Shown piece after piece: positions 9,072-18,311 of a stretch of DNA of 64,000 bases. Below the pieces are notes generated by a model that did no database searches, was not told the origin of the DNA, and was given only the letters and a program-made list of their open reading frames with translations. The position numbers and the translations under genes are program-made. Source of the stretch: Kineosporia aurantiaca JCM 3230 (lineage in GTDB: Bacteria > Actinomycetota > Actinomycetes > Actinomycetales > Kineosporiaceae); contig JODP01000006.1 of assembly GCA_000719025.1 (NCBI GenBank), forward strand, positions 186,001-250,000, given 5' to 3'. The stretch's first letter is position 1, and each line of letters starts with the position of its first letter.

Positions 9072-10000
9072 TCACCCTTCTGATCTGTCTCGCGGGAGGG
9101 CTCAGCGTCACCGCCCTCGCCAACGCCCTGTGGCCACCCCGCGCCCGCCCGGGACCCGCCACCCTGCCCACTCCTCGCACCGGTAGTAACACCCCGAACG
9201 CCCGAAACCGAGCACAGGCGAATCGATTCGGCTCGCGCACCGGCCCGGCTGGCGACGCGCCCGGCGAGGGAGCGGCCTGGACCGGCATCGGATTCTGGGC
9301 CGCCCGCCGGGGCGTGAGCGTGCGGGCCAGCGCGCCGGACCTGGCCATCACCGGGTACGACCACGACGCGGTCCTGTCCGCGAAGATCCTCGCCGCCGTC
9401 GCAGCCGGGCTGGTGAGCCTCAGTGCCGGGTTCGCGCTGAACCAGGCCACCGGCGAGGCGCTTCCGGCCCTGGGCATCCTGGTCCTGGCCGCCCTGCTGG
9501 CGGCCGGTGCCTATCTGCTGCCGGACACGTTCGTGCGCCGGCAGGCCCGCATCGCCCGCGCGCAGTTCGAGCGGGCCCTGCCGGTGTGGTGCGACCTGGC
9601 GGCCCTGGAGATGGCCGGGGCCGCCGCCCCCGCCGAGGCCCTGGTCACCGCGGCCGAGGCGGGCACCACCTGGCCGGTGCGGGTCCTGCGCGACACCCTC
9701 TACCGGGCCGCCCGCGCCCGTCAGGGGCACTGGCAGGCGCTGACCGACCTCGGCACCCGCATCGGTGTCGACGACCTCGCCCAATTGGGCCGCCTGTCGG
9801 AACTGGTCAGCCACGAGGGAGCCCAGGTGCGCGACACGCTCCTGGAGCGGGCCGACGGGATGCGCCGGCGCGCCCTGTCCGACGCTCTGGGCCAGGCCGG
9901 GCAGCGGGACGAGTCGATGCGCCTGGCCGTCCTCGTCGTGGCCGCCGGGGTCATTCTGCTCCTGCTGTACCCGGGAGTGGTCGCGGTGGCCAACCTGTGA
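9068..10000 (+). CDS. tadC: TadC-like type II secretion F-domain membrane protein
   Basis: GTG 9068 overlaps the previous stop. The 310-residue protein starts with a transmembrane helix, then a Pro/Arg-rich linker. A pair of helices lies at about residues 105-155 (LAAVAAGLVSLSAGFALNQA; LGILVLAALLAAGAYLLPD). The T2SSF core follows (ALPVWCDLAALEMAGAAAPA, GIDDLAQLGRLSELV type) and the protein ends in a last membrane helix (LAVLVVAAGVILLLLYPG). It is the second platform protein of the Tad apparatus and the expected partner of the preceding TadB. Confidence 0.85.
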   Translation: MITLLICLAGGLSVTALANALWPPRARPGPATLPTPRTGSNTPNARNRAQANRFGSRTGPAGDAPGEGAAWTGIGFWAARRGVSVRASAPDLAITGYDHDAVLSAKILAAVAAGLVSLSAGFALNQATGEALPALGILVLAALLAAGAYLLPDTFVRRQARIARAQFERALPVWCDLAALEMAGAAAPAEALVTAAEAGTTWPVRVLRDTLYRAARARQGHWQALTDLGTRIGVDDLAQLGRLSELVSHEGAQVRDTLLERADGMRRRALSDALGQAGQRDESMRLAVLVVAAGVILLLLYPGVVAVANL

Positions 10001-10569
10001 ACGCCACCAGGACACCATGTCTCGCACCAGCTTTACGCGCGCGCAGCCTCCAGCAAAGCGGACCTGATCCGTTCCTGGTGCCGGCTCGGCGCAACGGTTC
10101 GCCCACCGGGGCGGCGCCACCGGTGCGGGACCTTTCCCGTCGTGAAGAAGGGTTCCCGGTGCCGGATGCCTGGCCGCGTGCTGGTGCTGCTGGGCGCGAT
10201 GCCGGGGTCAGTACGGTGGAACTGCTGGTCTGGTTCCCTGGCCTGATCCTGCTCGTGGTCATGGTCCTGCAGGTGTTCGGCTACGTCTGGGCCCGCGAGA
10301 GCGCCCAGAGCGCAGCCCGGTACGGCCTCTACCATGCCCGCATCTACCAGGGCAGCGACCGGGAGGCGATCAGCCAGGCTCGCGCCTATCTGGACCAGGT
10401 CGCCACCCCGCTCGTCCAGGACCCGGACATCCGCGTCGCACGAACCGCCGTCGACGTCACGGTCACCATCACCGCCCACCCGCGCCAGATTCCGTTGCCG
10501 GCCCTGCACATGCCGGACTTCACCGTCCACGCCACCGGCCGCCTCGAGCAGTTCACCCCGGGCCGGTGA
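9997..10569 (+). CDS. TadE-like pseudopilin with long leader
   Basis: GTG 9997 overlaps the tadC stop (GTGA). Of 190 residues, the first 70 form a long charged leader. A TadE-type prepilin motif follows: Gly70, then VSTVE with Glu75 at mature position +5, and a hydrophobic helix (LLVWFPGLILLVVMVLQVFG). The mature domain (about 75-190) has the ESAQSAARYGLYHAR helix continuation and beta-rich C-terminus usual for TadE minor pilins. Processing would be after Gly70 by a TadV-type prepilin peptidase, which is not encoded in this window. Confidence 0.75.
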   Translation: MNATRTPCLAPALRARSLQQSGPDPFLVPARRNGSPTGAAPPVRDLSRREEGFPVPDAWPRAGAAGRDAGVSTVELLVWFPGLILLVVMVLQVFGYVWARESAQSAARYGLYHARIYQGSDREAISQARAYLDQVATPLVQDPDIRVARTAVDVTVTITAHPRQIPLPALHMPDFTVHATGRLEQFTPGR

Positions 10570-11171
10570 CCGCCATGCTGGTGCAGCCCCGCCGGAACCG
10601 GCGCTCTGTCAGACCTCAACGGCCAGCCGGCGGGAGGACCACCGTCCGGCGCGGGCGTCGCCCAGGGCTTGATCTACGGCCCCGCTTACGGCCCGGACCC
10701 GAGAAACGGCAGTCCTTCCGGGACACGTTCGCGGCACCTGGCCCCGGGCGCCCGACTCTCGCGGGCGAGCGCGGGTCCCTCAGCGTCGAGATGGTCATCC
10801 TGGCCGTCATCGTCATCACGGTCCTGTGCCTGGGCATCGGTGCGGGCACCCTGGTCCTGGCCGACGGGCGCGTCAGTGCCGCCGCTGCCGCCGCGGCCCG
10901 CGCCGCCAGCCAGGAGAGCGCCCCCCAAGCAGCTACCCAGGCCGCGCAGGCCGAGGCCGAGAATGTCCTGTCCGGGCCCGGAAACAGCTGCATCCCCGAC
11001 GTCGAGGTCGACACCAGCCGGTTCCACGCCGGGGGCCGCGTCGACGTGACGGTGCACTGCCGGGTCGACCTGACCGTCGTGGCCATCGCCGGGTTCCCCG
11101 CCCACCGCACCCTGTCCGCCACGGCCAGCGCTCCCCTCGAGCAGCACCGTTCCTTCCGGAGCGCCTCGTGA
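10566..11171 (+). CDS. TadE/TadF-like pseudopilin with long leader
   Basis: GTG 10566 overlaps the previous stop. The 201-residue protein has a very basic 70-residue leader, then GERG70-SLSVE75 and a transmembrane helix (MVILAVIVITVLCLGIGAGT). The extracytoplasmic domain carries two Cys residues (GNSCIPDVEVD and VTVHCRVDL), which may form a disulfide. The Gly/Glu(+5) spacing matches the previous gene exactly, also at residues 70/75. It is a predicted minor pilin of the Tad machine. Confidence 0.72.
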   Translation: MTAMLVQPRRNRRSVRPQRPAGGRTTVRRGRRPGLDLRPRLRPGPEKRQSFRDTFAAPGPGRPTLAGERGSLSVEMVILAVIVITVLCLGIGAGTLVLADGRVSAAAAAAARAASQESAPQAATQAAQAEAENVLSGPGNSCIPDVEVDTSRFHAGGRVDVTVHCRVDLTVVAIAGFPAHRTLSATASAPLEQHRSFRSAS

Positions 11172-11791
11172 CCCGCTTGCCTGCAGGCTTACTCACCCTC
11201 ACCCACCGGTGCGCTGCACCGGCGTCCTGTCGCACCGACACCGGGCCCGCCCGTCGGCACGATGCCCGGCGAGACCCTGGACGAAGTGCTCGGTCCGACA
11301 GCGGGCAGGGCAGCATCTTCATCATCGGCTTCGTCGCCCTGGCGTTCGTGCTCACCGCGTTCTTCGTCGACATCAGCCGCGCCCTCAACGCCCACGGCGC
11401 CTCCCTGGAGACCGCCTCCCAGGCCGCCCGGGCCGCCGCCGACCAGGTCACCCAGGAATCCCTGCGCACCGGCGACCCCACCCGCCTGCGCATCGACCCC
11501 GCCGCCGCCCGCGCCGCCGGCAGGGCCTGGCTCTCTCACGCCGGAGCCACCGGCACCGTCACCGTGGACGCCACCGACACCAGTGTCACCGTCACCGCCC
11601 GTGTCCCCTGTCGCGCGACGCTGCTGGAAGCCTTCGGCTACCGGGACCTCTCCCAGCCCGCCACGGCCAGCGCCACCCTCCTGGTCGGCGCTGCCGGCGG
11701 CGGACCGGCGCAACCCATCGCCAACCTTGACGGGCCGCCACCGGGAACGGTGTTCAGGGCTGCGGCTGCGTCTCAGGAGGCCTTGGGATGA
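11168..11791 (+). CDS. TadG-like pilus assembly protein
   Basis: GTG 11168 overlaps the previous stop. The 207-residue product has a 46-residue basic leader, then SGQGSIFIIGFVALAFVLTA, a transmembrane helix with the GxxxxF start typical of TadG-like N-terminal domains (TadE/TadG superfamily). An extracytoplasmic part follows with a long helix (ASLETASQAARAAADQVTQE) and a beta-rich C-terminus. It is likely an envelope-anchored accessory component of the Tad machinery. It ends in an overlap with the BTAD gene. Confidence 0.68.
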   Translation: MTRLPAGLLTLTHRCAAPASCRTDTGPARRHDARRDPGRSARSDSGQGSIFIIGFVALAFVLTAFFVDISRALNAHGASLETASQAARAAADQVTQESLRTGDPTRLRIDPAAARAAGRAWLSHAGATGTVTVDATDTSVTVTARVPCRATLLEAFGYRDLSQPATASATLLVGAAGGGPAQPIANLDGPPPGTVFRAAAASQEALG

Positions 11792-14538
11792 GGGCACTTC
11801 AGCTGTACGTGCGGGCGCTGGCGGCGGCCGCATTCCTGGCCCTGACCGTGTTCGGCACGCCCATCCTGCTGTACGCCCTGATCGGCAACCCCCTGCCGGC
11901 CTGGGACGCCGTGAAGGTCGGGGACTTCTCCGACGACACGATCCTGCACCTCATGGCCACCCTAGCCTGGATCGGCTGGGCCAGCCTGGTCCTGGCCGTC
12001 ACCGTCGAGGCGCGCGCCCAGGTCGCCGAACGCCCTGCGCCCACGCTGCCGCTCCTGCCCGGTAGCCAGGACTTCGCCCGCTCCCTGATTGCCGCCTTCC
12101 TGGTGGCCGCACCCACGATCGCCGCCACCACGACCGCCGCCCACCCGGCAGGCCCACCCACCAACTCCGACCCGGTCCACCCCGGCAGGACCTCCGGGCA
12201 GGCCCTGCACCCGGGTGCCTCCGACCGGCGTGAGCACCCGAGCCGGCCGGGACAACGCGGACAGGGGGAGACGGCCGCCCGCAACGACCCCCGCATCCAC
12301 ACCCCGGCGCTGACACCGGAGTCCCGCCCGCCCATGGCTCCGGTGAGCGCCCGGACGGCCCTGCCGGATCCTCTTGCGGCCGACCGGCAGGGGACCGACC
12401 GCCCAGCAGCTCCTGTCGCCCCTGCTCCGCCGGCCGCCCCCACCGGGATGTTCCTGCTCGGCGCCGGCTCCAGCCTCGGGGCAAGCCTGGGGGCAGCCGG
12501 TATCTACGCCGTCGTCCAGCGCCACCGCCGTCACCAGGCCGCCGCCCGCCAGCCCGGTTACCTGCCGGCTCTGACACCCCCCGATCTCGTCCCGATCGAA
12601 CGACGCCTCACGACCAGCGCCTGGATCGCCCGGGCCCTGCACGAGCGCCTTTACACGGCGCTCCAGACGCTTGACGCCACCCGGAACGCTGAGGACCTCG
12701 AGCCGGTCGCGATCCTCGCCGCCCGGCTCGACACCCAGCAGATCGAACTCGTCCTGGCCCACCCGGCGGGCCAGCGTCCACCCGCACCCTGGCGTGCTGA
12801 TCCGGCCACCGGCCGCTGGATCCTCGACTCCCGTGCTGACATCCCCGACATCCAGAGCGACCAGCAATCCAGCGCCCCGGCCGCGCCACGACCGGCACCG
12901 GAGAGCGAGCCCATCCGACGATGGGCCTGGGTCGGGTCCAGCCCGACGGCGTCGGCCAGCCCCTACGCACCCGGCGGCCCGCAGGACGAGGGCACCGATC
13001 AAGCGGCAGAGCCGGACGTCTGGCTGCTGAACGTCATCGCCGCGGGCAGCATCGCCGTGGTCGGCAGAGGACCGGAGGCACCGGACCTGCTGCGCGCCCT
13101 GCTGCTGTCCCTGGCCGATCCGGCCTTCCTGCCCTGGACCACCCGGCCGGCGCGCCGCGACCACGTGAGCATCCACTCCACGGCTCCCGACCTGACCAAC
13201 CTCGCCGATCTCCTCGGCGCGTCAACAGGGCGATCCAAAACGGCACCTCCAGAAGGATCTTTCGGCGTCGACGTCCTCGACGAGCGCGGCGGTAACGCCA
13301 GCAGTGCGCCGCAGCGCACGACACCAGGAGCAGAACCACCCGATACTGCCTCCTGCACCGTGGTTCTCAGCGACGACGTCACCGGGGCCCGGCCTGAAAC
13401 CGTACGCCTGGTCCTGGGCGCCCGCTCGCGTCTGAGCGTCAGCTTCGCGGCCACACCCCTGACCGCCGCCGCCGTCACCCAGACGGACCTCGACCGCCTG
13501 CACCCGCTCCTGGCCGCAGCACAACAACCAGCCATCCGCCCAGCGCCGTGGCTCACGCCCTCACCGGCGGGCCAGGAAACGCGGCCCGTGAATGACGACC
13601 AGCACACGCCACCGCACTCAAATACGTTGCTGCACCGGGGCCGTCACGACAGCAGAACGGAGGCGGTGCAGCCGCCCCACCCGGCCCCGGCACCCACCGC
13701 CTCCCGCAGCGCCGACCCGGCTCTCGACGACGACCTGCGCCTGTGGCACTCCGGCCGGACCACGCGGCCTCGCGTCCGGCTTCTGGGACCCGTCGAAGTC
13801 CTCGCCGCCGGACAGCCACCCGCTCGCGGACGCATCCCCTGGTGGACCGAGGTCGTCGTCCTGCTCGCCGCACACCCGGCCGGCCTCGACCCCGACCAGT
13901 TCGCCGAAAACCTGTGGCCGCGCGACGCCGGCCGCAAAGCCAGCACCGCCATGCCACGCCAGACCATCAGCACCGTCAGGGCCTGGCTCGGCAACGACCC
14001 CGTCACCGGGCAGCCCTACCTGCCCAGGATCAACACCTACCCATCCGGCGGCCGCTACCACATCGAACACCTGCTCACCGACGCCGATCTCGCCAGGAGG
14101 CTCTACACCCGCGCCACCGACGCAGGACCCGAAGGCATCAACGACCTGCAAGCCGCACTCGACCTCGTGACCGGGCCCGTACTGGACCAGCACCGCCCCA
14201 AGGGCTACCTCTGGCTGCTTGACGTCACCATCATCGACGAGCTCACCGCCCTGATCACCGACATCGCGCATGCGCTCGCGCTGCGCTCGCTCGCCGAGAA
14301 GCGACCGGACCAAGCGGAGCGCGCTTCGCGGGTGGCCCTGGATGCGGGCTGTCTCAACGATGTCACGTACCTTGACCTCATAACCTCCGCGGAAATACTG
14401 GGACGTCGCTTGGATTCAGAACGTTGGCGAAACCAGTTGCTGCAGTTGCACAGTGTCGATGTTGAGGAAGACCTGCCGGTTTGGACTGCCAATCGGCTGC
14501 GCCGTTTAAGGTACCAAATAGCGGCGTTGGTCTCGTGA
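11788..14538 (+). CDS. Large membrane protein with C-terminal winged-helix/BTAD domain
   Basis: ATG 11788 overlaps the previous stop. The 916-residue protein has transmembrane helices at about 7-30, 53-73 and 97-115, a long Pro/Ala-rich linker and another hydrophobic segment near 218-240. A central region of uncertain fold lies at about 250-600. The C-terminal third begins with RVRLLGPVEVLAAGQ (from about 663), an OmpR/SARP-like winged helix. A bacterial transcriptional activator (BTAD) helical domain follows (DLARRLYTRATDAGPEGIND onwards). Such membrane BTAD proteins commonly end actinobacterial Tad operons; unlike many relatives, no LysM domain is visible. It may link pilus state to transcription, but DNA binding is inference. 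Confidence 0.75.
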   Translation: MRALQLYVRALAAAAFLALTVFGTPILLYALIGNPLPAWDAVKVGDFSDDTILHLMATLAWIGWASLVLAVTVEARAQVAERPAPTLPLLPGSQDFARSLIAAFLVAAPTIAATTTAAHPAGPPTNSDPVHPGRTSGQALHPGASDRREHPSRPGQRGQGETAARNDPRIHTPALTPESRPPMAPVSARTALPDPLAADRQGTDRPAAPVAPAPPAAPTGMFLLGAGSSLGASLGAAGIYAVVQRHRRHQAAARQPGYLPALTPPDLVPIERRLTTSAWIARALHERLYTALQTLDATRNAEDLEPVAILAARLDTQQIELVLAHPAGQRPPAPWRADPATGRWILDSRADIPDIQSDQQSSAPAAPRPAPESEPIRRWAWVGSSPTASASPYAPGGPQDEGTDQAAEPDVWLLNVIAAGSIAVVGRGPEAPDLLRALLLSLADPAFLPWTTRPARRDHVSIHSTAPDLTNLADLLGASTGRSKTAPPEGSFGVDVLDERGGNASSAPQRTTPGAEPPDTASCTVVLSDDVTGARPETVRLVLGARSRLSVSFAATPLTAAAVTQTDLDRLHPLLAAAQQPAIRPAPWLTPSPAGQETRPVNDDQHTPPHSNTLLHRGRHDSRTEAVQPPHPAPAPTASRSADPALDDDLRLWHSGRTTRPRVRLLGPVEVLAAGQPPARGRIPWWTEVVVLLAAHPAGLDPDQFAENLWPRDAGRKASTAMPRQTISTVRAWLGNDPVTGQPYLPRINTYPSGGRYHIEHLLTDADLARRLYTRATDAGPEGINDLQAALDLVTGPVLDQHRPKGYLWLLDVTIIDELTALITDIAHALALRSLAEKRPDQAERASRVALDAGCLNDVTYLDLITSAEILGRRLDSERWRNQLLQLHSVDVEEDLPVWTANRLRRLRYQIAALVS

Positions 14539-15309
14539 ATCCTTGGACCAGGGATTGGCGCAGGTCAGCGGCAGCGGTTTCGAACGCCGTTGCCCCACCA
14601 GTGCCCAAGGTCCCGGGGTAAGATTTTGGCGGTAATGAGCGAGGTTGCTACATAAGGTAGAGCTGTAGGCCACCCAGAAGCAGGCCCGCTACTCCCAATA
14701 TGCTGCCTAGTACCTCCCAAGGATGGTCCCGTAGGACCTGCTTCCACGGAAGGAACTGCGGCTTAGCCAAGCTGGAGTCAATCTTACTCACCCCACCAGG
14801 TAATACGTCATCGACAATCCTCACCCAATCATTCGCGACTGTATCACCAGATCGAGTTCGTCCTTGTTTAAGTTCCTTCAATGAAACCCATCTGTTCACC
14901 GCGGGTTTAATGATCAGTCGCTGCAAACCGAATTGGACGTGAAAGATAGTAAAACTATATTCGGTATTGACACCAAGAGTTCTTGACATAAGCACTTCTT
15001 GTGAAGAAGCCAGCTGGCGCAGACTGTCTCTCGATTCAAAGTCGAAATTGTTTCGGGGTAGCTCTTCTCGTATTTCGCGACTAACTGCCTCTAAGACGGA
15101 GGTGTCATCTTCCCTCACATGGCCACCTATTAGCTGATACATGGCGCCGATTTTGTCGTATTCCATTAGGAAGCGGTCCCCGTACCATCGAACATGTGCC
15201 TTGATTATCACTTGACTCACGGAAGTGGCCCGTAGGGGCAGTTTCGGAATCTTGCCGCGTGCAAGATTCCGTTCCCGCTCCACGGCATAAAGAAACTGTG
15301 GGCCCTTAA

Positions 15310-16173
15310 GAGCGTGTCTCATTAGGGATGAGCTGGCCGTTTTGGCATGATCGGGCGCGTGGATGAGCTGTCTCGCCGTCTGGTCTCGGATGGGCTGTGG
15401 GCGATCGTGGAGCCGTTGATTCCGCCGGCTCCAACGCGCCCGCAAGGTGGCGGGCGGCCACGGGTGGAGGACCGGGCGATGTTCACGGCGATCGTGTTCG
15501 TGCTGACCAGCGGCGTTGCCTGGCGGTACCTTCCACCGTCCTTCGGGGTGAAGTACCAGACCGCGCACCGCCGGTTCAGTGAGTGGACCGCGGCCGGGTT
15601 ATGGCCCCGCATCCACCGCGCGGTCCTGGACGAGCTCGGGGCAGCCGGTGAAATTGACTGGTCCCGGGCCGTGGTGGACGCCGCGAGCGTGAGGGCCAAA
15701 AAAGGGGATCTCTGACCGGGCCCAGTCCCGTGGACCGAGGCAAGCCCGGATCGAAGATCCACGCCCTGTCCGATCGCAACGGTCTGCCGCTGTCGGTCGC
15801 GATCAGCGCGGCCAACACCAACGACAACCAGGCCCTGAAGCCGCTGGTCAGGGCCATTCCCGCGATCCGGTCCCGGCGCGGTCCGCGCCGGCGTAAGCCG
15901 AACAAGCTGCACGCGGACAAGGCGTACGACTCTGCGGCGATCCGAGCCTGGCTGCGGGAGCGCGCGATCGTGCCCCGCATCGCCCGCAAGGGCATCGAAT
16001 CCAACGAACGACTCGGCCGCTACCGCTGGGTCATCGAACGAACCATGGCCTGGTTCAGCGGCTATCGCCGCCTGACCATCCGCTACGAACGCAAGGCTTC
16101 CCACTTCGCAGCCTTTCTCACCCTCGGCGCCGCCATCACTTGTTACAAGAAACTGGCCAAATGAGACAACCTC
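15310..16173 (+). mobile_element. IS5-family insertion sequence, 864 bp, intact
   Basis: Terminal inverted repeats are GAGCGTGTCTCATT at the left and, read inward on the other strand from the right, GAGGTTGTCTCATT (two mismatches). The element is flanked by a 3-bp target duplication, TAA, at 15307-15309 and 16174-16176. It carries a DDE transposase in two overlapping frames joined by a frameshift site, as in IS5-family IS427-type elements. It sits inside the NUDIX gene, in the opposite orientation. Ends, target duplication and transposase are all intact, so it may be active and the insertion recent. Confidence 0.88.
15347..16164 (+). CDS. IS5-family transposase made by -1 frameshift
   Basis: The first frame (15347-15715) encodes the IS5-type N-terminus (LVSDGLWAIVEPLIPPAP, GVAWRYLPPSFGVKYQTAHR) with the first catalytic Asp in VVDAASVRAKKG. 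It stops just after an AAAAAAGGGG run at about 15699-15708. A -1 slip there continues into the second frame (through PSPVDRGKPGSK) with the remaining catalytic residues in HADKAYDS (Asp) and RWVIERTMAWF (Glu). The stop is at 16164. Both halves match the usual length of the family, so the shift is a normal programmed feature rather than damage. Confidence 0.85.
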
Positions 16174-16552
16174 TAAGCATGTCTTGAATGTCAATCGGAC
16201 CATCGGGGCTGGCATGCCTATCCCAGTCCCGAAGAATCTGTCGGCCCTCTTTAATGTGGGCGCTCAAGCTCTTTATGAAGTAATGGGAATGCTGACTTGA
16301 GGCCCTAAATATGGTTGTGCCGGTCGAATCCGTGAGTCTTCTGCATGCCCCAAACGCTGTCAGTAGCGAGATTGCGGCAATCCCGTAACCAGGCACCCAG
16401 CTATCTGGCAGTCCGGCCTTGTGTCCAATATCTGAAGCTGATTGACCTAGTTCGGTCTCGCTTGGGATGCTATCTAGGAATCGGGCAAGTAGAAGTTCAT
16501 CCTGATTTTCTGCGATCTCTTCCGTCGGCAAGGGGGGGCTCCTTTGCTCCAC

Positions 16553-17003
16553 TTATGAGGCGTAAGCGGTCGATTTCACGAGGGTACCTTGGAAAGTGTC
16601 CTGGTAGGTGCCGATCGCCATCTTGCCGGTCGCAAGTGATCAATTTTCGCGAAGTCTGCGCGCAGCTTGTCCTCGTAGACGATCATTGCGGCGCCGGCGA
16701 TACGACGACATCCGGTTCGATGCCTCGGCCAACAGGCGACAGAAAGCGCTTCCTGTAAACGGCTACTTTGATCTCCGAGTGCCTCATGTCTCTCGACGTG
16801 AAGGCCCCGCACCCCCGGGTGTCCCCGGAGCGCCTCGACGTGCTGTCGCCTTGTACTCGGTCCTCAACCATCGAGGTCAACCACGACGTACAACCCCATT
16901 ATTGCGTGAATGCTTATCTATCAACAGTTTCGACAATAGAAGAAGCACGGTGTATTTCGGTGCCGACCACGATCACTCGGCGCTGAGTGGGCTGAGTCCG
17001 TCG
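16553..17003. other. Lower-GC intergenic stretch
   Basis: About 450 bases between the start of the broken NUDIX gene and the end of jetD. Open frames exist on both strands but none shows a domain or ribosome site. Base composition is less GC-rich than the surroundings, consistent with the island boundary. It should hold the promoter for the leftward NUDIX gene. Confidence 0.4.
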
Positions 17004-18311
17004 TCAGCCGCCCGAAGGTCCTTGCTTGATTGCCTGCCGGAGAGCAGAGGCCGCTACGTTCAGCGGCACTCGCTCCTGCTCGACTCGTCGATTCCGGGTC
17101 CAGCCGTCCGAGCAAAGAGCCTCGTACAGATCCCGTTCCCCAGGTGACAGGTGCGGAGTGGCTCGAGGCACCCGGGGGAGCAAAGGTTTTCCGTGTTGGT
17201 CGACGTTGGTTCCGAAGCGTTCCCACCGTTCGTAGGCGGACCAGCTCATGAGCAGAGAACGGGCCGGGATGCCCGCTGCGCGGAATCCGTCGAGGATCTC
17301 CAGGCCGTCGGCGTCCATGTCGCCCCAGTAGAAGACCGAGTCGGTGCCGGTGATCCAGGAGAAGGTCGCTGCTGTTGTACCGCCTCGCCCGACACCCTCG
17401 ACGGCGATGCCACCTTTGAGCTCCGGGAAATGGATCGCCGTGTCCTTGTTCTCGCTGATCACCACGACCGCGGGTGTGTAGGCGAGGACAGTCGGGTCTC
17501 CGACCGTGGCGCTGTCGTGTCTGCGTAGGCCCGAGGCACGGTAGTTGGGGTCGAGGTAGGAGAAGTGGATACGTGGCGGATGGGTCGGCAGCAACACTAG
17601 GTCGTCGAGGTCGGTGAGATTCCTCAGGAGCGCGTGCCGCGTGTTGAGCCACTTGGCCTGCATACCCTCGATGGGGATCTGGCGTGGTGTCAGGGGCACG
17701 ACGTCACCTCCGCCGGCCCGGGCAACGAACCAGTTTGCTGCCCGGCAGAGGATGTCGAAGTCCAGGTCGCTGAGGCGCACGGCTTCTCGTAGTGCCCGTA
17801 CGGGGGCCTTCATCCGCGGATAGGTCTGGGCCAGCACCGACGCCCGGGTGCGAGCCGTGCCGAGCTCCTCCCACCATCCAGTGAGCTGGGCGGCAGCGTC
17901 GATGTCGGGTACGAGCAGGTGGGTGGGGATCTCCTGTTCCGTCCCCATCACTCGCCGTCCCTTGTGGCGCAGAGCAAGACTGTGGCGGGCGCTCCAGTCT
18001 CGCCATGCGTGGGTCAGGGTGACGGCTGCCGCGAAGTCGTCGGTCAGCACTCGCGGCGAAGGATCGCCGATCGGAAAGGCATGGGGCCAGAGTGCGGGCT
18101 CAGCGGGTGCGGGGCTTTTCGGGCCGGCCTCACCGATAGCGGGTGGTGCCGGGATGCTCAGCTGCCAGCCGCATTCTGCCAGGACAGTCTGCGGCCACGA
18201 CTTGTCCAGGCGCGAGCGGACGTCGCAGACGATGAGCTCCGGTGGCTTGAGCCCGGCGACACGTTTGCCGCCGGTACTTCGGCCCTTGGTGCCTGCCGCC
18301 GGGGATGTCAT
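17004..18311 (-). CDS. jetD: Wadjet protein JetD, Toprim-domain nuclease subunit
   Basis: The 435-residue protein has the two-part layout of JetD. The N-terminal half is DUF3322-like (about 25-205). The C-terminal DUF2220 domain has a topoisomerase VI/Toprim-like core, with the acidic motif ISENKD (Glu287) and the DxD motif in FYWGDMDADGLEIL (Asp331, Asp333). In Wadjet systems JetD cuts closed circular plasmid DNA after the JetABC condensin has extruded the loop. All expected metal-binding acidic residues are visible, so the nuclease should be active. Its start overlaps the jetC stop (ATGA), and it is the last gene of the operon. Confidence 0.9.
   Translation of the reverse strand: MTSPAAGTKGRSTGGKRVAGLKPPELIVCDVRSRLDKSWPQTVLAECGWQLSIPAPPAIGEAGPKSPAPAEPALWPHAFPIGDPSPRVLTDDFAAAVTLTHAWRDWSARHSLALRHKGRRVMGTEQEIPTHLLVPDIDAAAQLTGWWEELGTARTRASVLAQTYPRMKAPVRALREAVRLSDLDFDILCRAANWFVARAGGGDVVPLTPRQIPIEGMQAKWLNTRHALLRNLTDLDDLVLLPTHPPRIHFSYLDPNYRASGLRRHDSATVGDPTVLAYTPAVVVISENKDTAIHFPELKGGIAVEGVGRGGTTAATFSWITGTDSVFYWGDMDADGLEILDGFRAAGIPARSLLMSWSAYERWERFGTNVDQHGKPLLPRVPRATPHLSPGERDLYEALCSDGWTRNRRVEQERVPLNVAASALRQAIKQGPSGG

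Larger units (their letters stand above)
14648..16552 (-). pseudogene. Two-TM membrane NUDIX gene interrupted by an insertion sequence
   Basis: Reading leftward, an N-terminal half begins at ATG 16552 (MEQRSPPLPTEEIAENQDEL) with a membrane helix near GYGIAAISLLTAFGACRRL. It is broken at codon ..DM-L by the element at 15310-16173. The C-terminal half resumes beyond it (KGPQFLYAVERERNLARGK) with a NUDIX domain whose box reads HVREDDTSVLEAVSREIREE. It ends in a second membrane helix (LGSILGVAGLLLGGLQLYL). Deleting the element and one TAA target copy restores one uninterrupted frame of 345 residues. GC content is visibly lower than in neighbouring genes, suggesting horizontal origin. TM-NUDIX proteins occur as effectors in nucleotide-signalling defence systems, but no cyclase gene is present here. 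Confidence 0.75.
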
